From Actinomycetota bacterium (GTDB lineage Bacteria; Actinomycetota; Actinomycetes; JACCUZ01), in the NCBI GenBank assembly GCA_030841195.1, contig JAVEDA010000303.1, positions 1-5,154 on the forward strand: DNA of 5,154 nt, given 5' to 3'. Numbering within the stretch: the stretch's first letter is position 1; every line of letters starts with the position of its first letter. Below, piece after piece: positions 1 through 5,154 of this stretch. Both the position numbers and the translations under genes were made by a program. Below the pieces are notes generated by a model. That model was not told the DNA's origin. It saw only the letters and a program-made list of their open reading frames with translations, and made no database searches.

Positions 1-720
1 GTCGGGCTCGTAGCCGTCGTAGGGCAGGTACGCGGGCGTGCCGCCGTAGTTGCCCCAGCAGACGTGCACCCAGATCTGCGCGTCGACGCCCTCCACGACC
101 GCGTTGAGCGCCTCGATCTCCCAGTCGCCCATGCCGTAGGGCCAGACGAACTCGTCGAGCTGGATGATGTCGCACCCGTTGTCCGCCAGCTCCTTGAAGT
201 CCTCGTTGAAGGCCTTGGCGATGGCCAGCGCCAGCTCCTTTGTCTCCTTGTAGAACTCGTTGGTGGTGGCAGCCGCGAGAACCTGGATGCCGGTGTACGA
301 GATCTTCACCGGCTTCTTGGTGGCCTTGCGCGTCGCCCGCAAGGTGGCCAGGTGGAACGGGTGCTCGCGGCGGACCTCGCCGACGCAGGTAGGGGAGAAC
401 AGCGTCGAGTAGATCGGTAGCCCGATCGGCGGGCCGGACATCTTGTAGCCGCCGAGGCGCTGGTAGTAGTGGTAGATGATCTGGCCGTACGGCGAGTCGC
501 CGCCGTAGACGCGGCCGTCGCTGATGATGTCGATGCCGGCGGACTCCTGGTCCCGCACGATGGCGCCCACCGCGTCCTCGAACGCCTCGCGGCTGATGGC
601 GTCGTAGACGAACTCGCCCTGGGGGTAGACGGCGAACGCCTGCCCGTCGTACCACCGCGGGTTGGGATAGTTGCCGACCATCGTGGTCGGCAGGACAACG
701 TCCTGGGATCCGATACGCAT
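1..720 (-). CDS. MetE-like (cobalamin-independent methionine synthase II family) zinc transferase, C-terminus cut off by window edge
   Basis: Reading from an ATG at 720 gives 240 residues with no stop before the left edge. I translated this frame by hand. The N-terminus (LPTTMVGNYPNPRW) is the usual opening of the single-domain MetE/UROD-type barrel family. A QLDEF segment (D189, E190) and a WVHVCWGN segment follow, in which H219 and C221 form the H-x-C pair that in this family binds the catalytic zinc. The third cysteine ligand would lie beyond the window. Family members of this kind are about 370 residues, so roughly two thirds is present. They move a methyl or alkyl group onto or off a thiol; epoxyalkane:coenzyme M transferase and the catalytic half of MetE are characterised relatives. 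Classical MetE has H-G-E where this protein has S-D-G-R (D68-R70), followed by a tyrosine-rich stretch, so homocysteine methylation should not be assumed. A good Shine-Dalgarno sequence sits 6 bases before the ATG. It lies 94 bases downstream of the acyl-CoA synthetase gene on the same strand. The family call is secure; the substrate is unknown. Confidence 0.85.
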   Translation of the reverse strand, partial: MRIGSQDVVLPTTMVGNYPNPRWYDGQAFAVYPQGEFVYDAISREAFEDAVGAIVRDQESAGIDIISDGRVYGGDSPYGQIIYHYYQRLGGYKMSGPPIGLPIYSTLFSPTCVGEVRREHPFHLATLRATRKATKKPVKISYTGIQVLAAATTNEFYKETKELALAIAKAFNEDFKELADNGCDIIQLDEFVWPYGMGDWEIEALNAVVEGVDAQIWVHVCWGNYGGTPAYLPYDGYEPD

Positions 721-726
721 GCTCGT

Positions 727-733
727 CCCTCTC
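727..733 (-). promoter_or_regulatory. Shine-Dalgarno sequence of the MetE-like gene
   Basis: On the minus strand this reads GAGAGGG, followed by 6 bases and then the ATG at 720. It supports this ATG over the in-frame ATG at codon 14, which would remove the conserved LPTT opening. Confidence 0.6.
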
Positions 734-738
734 GTCGT

Positions 739-758
739 GAGGCGTCGGTCGATGCCTC
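739..758. promoter_or_regulatory. Imperfect 20-bp palindrome in the 94-base gap before the MetE-like gene (possible operator)
   Basis: The arms GAGGCGTCG and CGATGCCTC are inverted copies with one mismatch (744/753), separated by two bases. It lies 18 bases before the MetE-like ATG and 5 bases before its Shine-Dalgarno sequence, within 721-814, the only real intergenic gap in the window. It could be a binding site for a dimeric repressor or a small hairpin in the leader of the mRNA. A weak TANNNT-like hexamer (TACCGT, minus strand, 772-777) lies upstream, but no recognisable -35 box stands at the right distance, so I do not claim a promoter. I see no stem followed by a T-run and therefore no clear terminator after the synthetase gene. 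Short palindromes are frequent in GC-rich DNA, so this is only a candidate. Confidence 0.3.
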
Positions 759-814
759 TCCGGTTGACGGGACGGTAGGCCGCGCGCCGGTGGCAGTTCT
801 CCGTCGTGCGGTGA

Positions 815-2917
815 CTAATGAGCCGGCCTGACCTCGTCCTGGGCGGGCGAAAACCGGGTACAGATGCGCCAGTCCACCGCAATCGCGCCGATTTCGCTCA
901 CCAGCACCGGGTTGAGGTCGAGCTCGGCGATCTCGGGCACCGACGCGACCAGATCACCGACGGCGCAGAGCAGCCGAGCCGCGGCGTCGACGTCCACGGT
1001 GGCTCTGCCGCGGTTACCACGGAGCAGCGCGGCCCCGTGCAGGCTGTCGAGCAGCCGGCGCGCGGCCGGCAGGTCGAGCGGGGCCGGCGCGAAGGCGACG
1101 TCGTCGAGAACCTCCACGTGGACCCCGCCGAGGCCGGCCATCACCATCGCGCCGAGCTGCGGGTCGCGCAGGCCGCCCACCACGAGCTCGACCCCGGTGA
1201 GCTGCCGCTGGACCAGCACGCGAGCCCCCCGCGCCAGCGCGAGCAGGTCCGCGGCCGCCGTGCGTACCGCGGCCGCGCCGACCAGTCCCGTGCGCACACC
1301 ACCGACGTCGCTCTTGTGGGCCAGGTCGGCGTGCACCACCTTGGCCACGACGGGTCCTCCCAGCCCCGCCGCCGTCGTGACGGCCTCGTCGACGGTGCGG
1401 CAGATGCGATGCTCCGCCAGCAGTACGCCGGCCTCCGTGAGCAGCGCGGCCGCCTGGTCGCTGTCGAGCACGCCGCGGGCCAGAGGCGCCAGGCCGGCCG
1501 GCCGCGGCGGGGCGGGCAGCGGTGGCTGGGTGACGTTACGCGCCGTTCCGTACCGCACGGCGTGACCCGCCGCCCGCGCCGTGCGCTCGGGCCAGTCGAA
1601 GCACGGGATGCCCGCCTCGTGCAATGGCACGGCATGCCCCCGTTCGCCCCGTGCGGTCACCCAGCAGACGTACACCGGTACGGGCACCCCGTCGGCGCGC
1701 AGCCGCAGCACGGCGTCGCGCAGCGCGAGCACCGCAGCCGGATCGGCGGCCGCGCGCTGCAGCAGGACCGGGACCACGACGTCCACCTCGCCGGAGCGCG
1801 CCAGCCGGTCCACGAGGAGCGGGTAGAGCTCGGCGTAGCGGGCCCACACGGTCGTCATGTCGACCGGGTTGGCCGCGCTGGCGTGGGCGGGCAGCCGGCG
1901 CCGGAGCTCGGCCTGCAGGGCGGGCGAGAGCTCGGGCACCTCGAGGCCTTCGTCAGCGAGGAGGTCCGCGAGCTCGACACCGGTGCCGCCGGAGTTCGTC
2001 ACGACACCGACCCGCGGCCCGGCGGGAACCGGTTGGCTGTCCAGTGCCCGCGCGACGTCCATCATCTCGAGGCCGCTGCGGGCCAGCACGACGCCGGCCG
2101 CGCCGAAGGCGGCCCGCCACAGCCGTTCGTCATCGGCGAGGGCGGCGGTGTGGGAGAAGGCAGCGCGTGATCCGGCGGTCGACCGGCCGGTACGCGCGAC
2201 GACGACCGGCTTGCGGGGCGTGATCGCGGCGGCTGCCTCGGCGAAGGCGCGGCCGTCGGGCATGGACTCGCAGAAGAAGCACAGCGTCCGGCTCGCAGGG
2301 TCCTCACCCAACAGGGTCAACAGCTCGGCGTCGCCGATGTCAGCCTTGTTGCCGGCTGCGAGGACCTTGGCGAAGTGGGCGCCCTCGTCGAGCGCGACGG
2401 TGTGGATCGCCATGCCGTAGGCGCCGGACTGGGTGACCAGCGTGATGCCGCCGCTGCCCGCCGGCAGTCCCCGGGACAGCGAGGCGTTCATCGGCAGGTC
2501 GCAGTTCTGCACGCCGAGACAGTTGGGCCCGACCACCCGCACCCCGCCGGAACGGGCTACCGCGAGCAGCTCGTCCTGCCGCGCCTTCCCCGCGGGGCCG
2601 GTCTCGGCGAAGCCGCCGCTGACCACGGCGACCACCCGGACGCCGCGCGCCGCCGCGTCGCGGACAACACCAGTGACCGCGCCGGCCGGCACCGCAACCA
2701 CCGCCAGGTCGATCTCGCCCGGTACGTCGAGCAGCGAGCCGTAGGCCCGCCGGCCGAACACGGTCTGTGCCCCCGGCGTCACCGGCACCACCTCGCCGGG
2801 GAAGGTCTCGAGGTTGCCCATGAGGACCGAGCCTGCCCGGCCCGGCTTCTCGGACGCGCCGACCAGGGCGATGCGCCGTGGCGAGAAGACGGCGTCCAGC
2901 AGGCCGGCGCTCAGCAT
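815..2917 (-). CDS. ADP-forming acyl-CoA synthetase (acetate--CoA ligase, ADP-forming, fused alpha-beta type)
   Basis: A 700-residue protein with the full domain order of the fused NDP-forming acyl-CoA synthetases: a CoA-binding Rossmann domain (about 5-135, opening RIALVGASEKPG, then VVGPNCLG at 128-135), two succinyl-CoA-synthetase-like flavodoxin domains (about 150-290 and 300-440, with TQSGAYG and TNSGGTG loops), and an ATP-grasp domain (about 480-700). H256 in the FSHTAAL motif matches the phosphohistidine of the family, E217 (CESMPDG) its partner glutamate, and H534 in LAHKSDVGG the conserved ATP-grasp histidine. All active-site features look intact. The enzyme interconverts acyl-CoA + ADP + phosphate with acid + ATP + CoA. 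The cytoplasmic reaction can conserve energy at the end of a catabolic route or activate an acid. The acyl group cannot be read from sequence. The frame is open upstream to 3187, but those 90 residues are arginine/alanine-rich and overlie the preceding gene. The ATG at 2917 gives the conserved N-terminus and a 7-base overlap with that gene's stop. Confidence 0.93.
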   Translation of the reverse strand: MLSAGLLDAVFSPRRIALVGASEKPGRAGSVLMGNLETFPGEVVPVTPGAQTVFGRRAYGSLLDVPGEIDLAVVAVPAGAVTGVVRDAAARGVRVVAVVSGGFAETGPAGKARQDELLAVARSGGVRVVGPNCLGVQNCDLPMNASLSRGLPAGSGGITLVTQSGAYGMAIHTVALDEGAHFAKVLAAGNKADIGDAELLTLLGEDPASRTLCFFCESMPDGRAFAEAAAAITPRKPVVVARTGRSTAGSRAAFSHTAALADDERLWRAAFGAAGVVLARSGLEMMDVARALDSQPVPAGPRVGVVTNSGGTGVELADLLADEGLEVPELSPALQAELRRRLPAHASAANPVDMTTVWARYAELYPLLVDRLARSGEVDVVVPVLLQRAAADPAAVLALRDAVLRLRADGVPVPVYVCWVTARGERGHAVPLHEAGIPCFDWPERTARAAGHAVRYGTARNVTQPPLPAPPRPAGLAPLARGVLDSDQAAALLTEAGVLLAEHRICRTVDEAVTTAAGLGGPVVAKVVHADLAHKSDVGGVRTGLVGAAAVRTAAADLLALARGARVLVQRQLTGVELVVGGLRDPQLGAMVMAGLGGVHVEVLDDVAFAPAPLDLPAARRLLDSLHGAALLRGNRGRATVDVDAAARLLCAVGDLVASVPEIAELDLNPVLVSEIGAIAVDWRICTRFSPAQDEVRPAH

Positions 2918-3780
2918 GCGCAGGCGGCCCCGGTGCCCGGGTGGAACCTCCGCCGCAGCTCCTCCTCGCCGAACTCCGAGCGGCGCACGCCCAGGGGGTC
3001 GATGCCGCGCAGTGCCGCGAGCTCGGCAGCGCCCGGCGGAGGGACCGTGCGCAGGTCGCCGGCCACCCGCAGCTCGAAGGTGGTCCGCGCCTCGACCTCG
3101 TCGAGCGTCACGTCGGGGAACAGCTGGCGCAGCCGCGCGTGCCCCTCCGCGTCGTAGTCGAAGACTCCCAGCTCGGTGACCAACCACTGGGGACCGCCAC
3201 CGGTGAACCCGAGCGCCGTGCGGTCGCCGTCGCGGGTCCGGTGGCCCATGTCGGTCACGAAGTCACACTCCGGGACCAGCGCGCGCCCGGACCGGTGCCG
3301 GGTCGTCCAGAGGCTCAGATGGCGCACCGTGGCCGACAGGTTGCAGCCGCCCCCGCCCCCGCCGAGCTTCACTTTCGGCGCGCCGATCGGCCCGACCGCG
3401 GTCACGTTGGTGTTGCCCCACGGGTCGATCTGCACCCCGGACAGGAACATCCGGTCGACGTCTCCGCGTACGGCCGCGTCGAAGAACTCCTCGAACCGCA
3501 TCCGATAGAGGGCGCCCTGCTGCAGCACATACTCGTTGCCGGTCGGCGGGATGAACCGCGGGTCCGGGTTCAGTGCGTACGTCGCGCCCTCGACGAGCAG
3601 CATGTCGCGGGCGTGGGTGCGTCGGGCGAGGTGCATCGCCACCTGTGCGCAGGGGCTGCCGAAGCCGTGGAAGACGGTTTCCCGGTCCCGGATGGTCCGC
3701 GCCAGCGCCACGACGAACCACTCGTCAATGCTGAAGCCGTGTTGACCCGTCCGCTGGTCGGGTGCCGTCTGCGTGCTCAT
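2911..3780 (-). CDS. Family I CoA-transferase, beta subunit (glutaconate CoA-transferase GctB-like)
   Basis: A 289-residue protein of the glutaconate/3-oxoacid CoA-transferase beta family. E64 in LLVEGATY falls where GctB has its catalytic glutamate (VESG), so a covalent glutamyl-CoA mechanism is possible. SGVQIDPWGNTN (115-125) is the strongly conserved family motif. It is followed by a glycine loop of six consecutive glycines (140-145) and CNLSAT, where GctB has a GSGGA loop. The C-terminal part (VTELGVFDYD, LFPDVTLDEVEART) is also typical. It should pair with the alpha subunit at 4559-5154 and move CoA between acids through a heteromeric complex. The start chosen is the ATG at 3780, which shares ATGA with the stop of the cysH-like gene. 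The 128 extra codons upstream in the same frame are a shadow of that gene. No strong Shine-Dalgarno sequence precedes this ATG, consistent with translational coupling. The retained glutamate argues against the IpdB-type hydrolase branch. The acid substrates are unknown. Confidence 0.88.
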   Translation of the reverse strand: MSTQTAPDQRTGQHGFSIDEWFVVALARTIRDRETVFHGFGSPCAQVAMHLARRTHARDMLLVEGATYALNPDPRFIPPTGNEYVLQQGALYRMRFEEFFDAAVRGDVDRMFLSGVQIDPWGNTNVTAVGPIGAPKVKLGGGGGGCNLSATVRHLSLWTTRHRSGRALVPECDFVTDMGHRTRDGDRTALGFTGGGPQWLVTELGVFDYDAEGHARLRQLFPDVTLDEVEARTTFELRVAGDLRTVPPPGAAELAALRGIDPLGVRRSEFGEEELRRRFHPGTGAACAC

Positions 3781-4562
3781 GCCGGCACGCCGACGTGGAT
3801 GCCGCACTCGGACTTGTCCCATTGGGCCCAGCGTCCGGACCGGGCGTCGTCGCCGGTCGAAGCACCGATGGCGCCGGTCGTTTGCCTGGACGTTGGCTGG
3901 GTGCACGGGGCGCAACCCACCGAGGTAAACCCGGCATCGAGCAGGGGGTTGGTCAGGATGCCGTGCCGGCCGACGTAGATGTCGATGTCGGACTGCGTCC
4001 ACCGGGCGAGCGGGTTGACCTTGACCATCCCGTTCCGCCGGTCCCAATCGACCACCGGCGTACCGGACCGGGACAGCGAGTCGTCCCGGCGCAGACCGCT
4101 TCCCCACGCGTCGTACCCGGCCAGCACCCGGTCCAGCGGCATCACCTTGCGCAGGAAGCAGCACCGGTCGGGGTTGCTGGCGAAGAGGACTTGGCCGTGT
4201 TCGGAGTCCTGCTCAGCGACGGTCTGCTCGGGTTGCACCGAGATGAGGTTGATACGGCCGTGGTAGGTGGCCGCGACGGCATCGCGCATGGTGAGCGTCT
4301 CGGGAAAGTGGTAGCCCGTGTCGAGGAACACCACATCGGTGCCCGGTGCGTGGCGTGCCACCAGGTCGATGAGCACGGCATCGGCCATCGAGGAAGTGAT
4401 CGTGAAGCGCGAGCCGAAGGCCCGAGCGGCCCAGGTGATGATCGTCTGCGGCGAGGCATCCTCGAGGCGCCAGGCCGCGCGACGGGCGAGGGTCTCGCGG
4501 TGCCCCGTGAGGCTGTCCGCCGGGGCGCACTTGGGCATGGGGCTGATCAGAGTCCTGCTCAT
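3777..4562 (-). CDS. cysH: Phosphoadenylyl/adenylyl-sulfate reductase, [4Fe-4S] APS-reductase type (CysH family)
   Basis: A 261-residue protein that matches the CysH family along its length. SSMADAVLIDL (57-67) is the nucleotide-binding PP-loop, FLDTGYHFPET (79-89) the conserved strand after it, and GLRRDDS (156-162) the substrate-binding arginine loop. C134-C135 and C217/C220 (CAPC) are the four iron-sulfur ligands that mark enzymes using adenosine 5'-phosphosulfate; E. coli-type PAPS reductases lack them. C253 in SECGIH is the catalytic cysteine. Such enzymes reduce APS to sulfite and AMP with thioredoxin in cytoplasmic sulfate assimilation. The start at 4562 has a strong AAGGAG 8 bases upstream and overlaps the preceding stop as ATGA. 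The gene's own stop overlaps the next ATG the same way. The segment between CAPC and SGRW (221-241) seems about ten residues longer than in the mycobacterial enzyme as I remember it. The location between two CoA-transferase subunit genes is odd. No cysD, cysN, cysC or sir gene is in view, so assimilatory duty is likely but not proven. Confidence 0.92.
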   Translation of the reverse strand: MSRTLISPMPKCAPADSLTGHRETLARRAAWRLEDASPQTIITWAARAFGSRFTITSSMADAVLIDLVARHAPGTDVVFLDTGYHFPETLTMRDAVAATYHGRINLISVQPEQTVAEQDSEHGQVLFASNPDRCCFLRKVMPLDRVLAGYDAWGSGLRRDDSLSRSGTPVVDWDRRNGMVKVNPLARWTQSDIDIYVGRHGILTNPLLDAGFTSVGCAPCTQPTSRQTTGAIGASTGDDARSGRWAQWDKSECGIHVGVPA

Positions 4563-5154
4563 GCGAAGAGCTCCTTCCACGCCGCGGTGGAGTCCGACCA
4601 GTGACCTAGCGCCGCAAGTCGCTCCTCGCCGATCTCCTTGCGGTAGACCTCCTCGTCGGCGACGCCGGTGACGTACGTGTCGAGGTACTCGGTAAGTGCC
4701 GGGCCGCCCGCGGTCGCCGCCGCGACGTAGGCCGCCAGATGCGGTCGGTCGTAGGCGTAGGCCGGGTAGCACGACGTCGGGTGCGCGCCATAGGGAACCT
4801 CGGCGACCGCCGCGACGAGGTGCGCCGGGATGGTGATGCCCGCCGACGCGACCTCCTCGGAGCCGACGATGCGGTCGACCGTGGCGACGACGTTGCGGGA
4901 TGCGGCGGCGAACCGCTCGTCGAGGACGTAGGGCTGCTCGAGGTGCAGGTTGCCGCGACGGTCGCCCAGCGGCGCGTGCAGCAGCACGACGTCCGGGCAC
5001 AGCGGCGGCACCGCGACGAGCACCTCGCCGGTGAACGGGCAGGTGACCTCGCTGTACTCCGGGTGCAGTCCGCGGATGTCGGAGCCCTTCACGCCGCGCA
5101 CCGGCAGGAAGGGCAGCCCGAGCTCGGCGGCTCGCAGCTGGGCCAGGATCGTGG
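4559..5154 (-). CDS. Family I CoA-transferase, alpha subunit (GctA-like), N-terminus beyond window edge
   Basis: The frame is open from the right edge to a TGA at 4559-4561, giving the last 197 residues of the protein. The segment starts in a region typical of GctA-like subunits (LRAAELGLPFLPVRGVKGSD). VVLLHAPLGDRRGNLHL, then NVVATVDRIVGSEEV, and PYGAHPTSCYPAYAYDRPHLAAY follow. These are recognised landmarks of the alpha family, in the expected order. Family members are about 290-320 residues, so roughly the first third is missing. A GTG at 5101-5099 could be mistaken for a start, but conserved sequence continues upstream of it. The protein should form the CoA-transferase with the beta subunit at 2911-3780. 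Unusually, the two genes are not adjacent: the cysH-like gene sits between them, overlapping this gene by ATGA. The acid substrates are unknown. Confidence 0.87.
   Translation of the reverse strand, partial: TILAQLRAAELGLPFLPVRGVKGSDIRGLHPEYSEVTCPFTGEVLVAVPPLCPDVVLLHAPLGDRRGNLHLEQPYVLDERFAAASRNVVATVDRIVGSEEVASAGITIPAHLVAAVAEVPYGAHPTSCYPAYAYDRPHLAAYVAAATAGGPALTEYLDTYVTGVADEEVYRKEIGEERLAALGHWSDSTAAWKELFA
4571..4576 (-). promoter_or_regulatory. Strong Shine-Dalgarno sequence of the cysH-like gene
   Basis: On the minus strand this reads AAGGAG (within GGAAGGAG), 8 bases before the ATG at 4562. It lies inside the last codons of the alpha-subunit gene and fixes the start of the reductase. It is the clearest ribosome binding site in the window; the beta subunit and the acyl-CoA synthetase have no comparable one. 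Confidence 0.75.

Noticed and set aside
1491..1507. A run of GGCC palindromes
   Set aside because: It lies inside the synthetase coding sequence, encodes a Pro/Ala/Gly linker before the ATP-grasp domain, and is explained by GC-rich codon use.
818..2170. A 450-codon plus-strand open frame opposite the acyl-CoA synthetase gene
   Set aside because: Its translation is rich in Arg, Gly, His and Gln with no family resemblance, and it is the antisense shadow of a gene with clear conserved motifs. Long false frames are normal in GC-rich DNA.
2918..3187. A 90-residue N-terminal extension of the acyl-CoA synthetase
   Set aside because: The extension is arginine/alanine/glycine-rich, overlies the 3' end of the beta-subunit gene in another frame, and the family N-terminus begins at the ATG at 2917.
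3346..3363. A C-rich repeat-like tract that could be a G-quadruplex or slippage site
   Set aside because: It is six glycine codons in a loop position where relatives are also glycine-rich; it keeps the frame and needs no other explanation.
2878..3978. A 366-codon plus-strand open frame opposite the CoA-transferase beta gene
   Set aside because: Low-complexity composition and no recognisable motif; the minus strand encodes conserved protein across the same bases.
4563..5000. A 146-codon N-terminal extension of the cysH-like gene
   Set aside because: It is an out-of-frame reading of the alpha-subunit gene; the ATG at 4562 has a strong Shine-Dalgarno sequence and gives a normal CysH length.
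2911..5154. Assignment of the two CoA-transferase subunits to IpdAB of steroid ring degradation
   Set aside because: The beta subunit retains the catalytic-type glutamate that IpdB is reported to lack, and no other steroid-ring gene is present in the window.

Overview
The window is a GC-rich, almost gap-free stretch in which every convincing gene lies on the minus strand. The strong G/C bias at third codon positions, an APS-reductase-type CysH with iron-sulfur cysteines, and acyl-CoA genes of the glutaconate/steroid-ring CoA-transferase type all point to a high-GC actinomycete. The genus cannot be read from the sequence. I found no tRNA, rRNA, CRISPR array, insertion sequence or transposase.

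In the direction of transcription (right to left) the layout is: (1) the C-terminal part of a family I CoA-transferase alpha subunit, cut by the right edge (4559-5154); (2) a complete CysH-family reductase with all five functional cysteines (3777-4562); (3) the CoA-transferase beta subunit with its catalytic glutamate in place (2911-3780); (4) a 700-residue ADP-forming acyl-CoA synthetase (815-2917); (5) after a 94-base gap, the N-terminal two thirds of a MetE-like zinc methyl/alkyl-transferase, cut by the left edge (1-720). Genes 1-4 overlap one another by 4, 4 and 7 bases, so they almost certainly form one translationally coupled operon. Gene 5 has its own Shine-Dalgarno sequence and a palindrome just upstream of it. 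It may belong to the same transcript or be read separately.

The unusual point is the placement of a sulfur-assimilation reductase between the two subunits of a CoA-transferase, followed by an acyl-CoA synthetase and a MetE-family enzyme of a type that handles thiols. Each protein family is known. Their combination suggests a joint carbon/sulfur function: breakdown or remodelling of an organosulfur acid through CoA thioesters, or a pathway that needs freshly reduced sulfur for a thiol-dependent alkyl transfer. That is inference. The sequence shows the gene order, the overlaps and the intact active-site residues, not the substrate.
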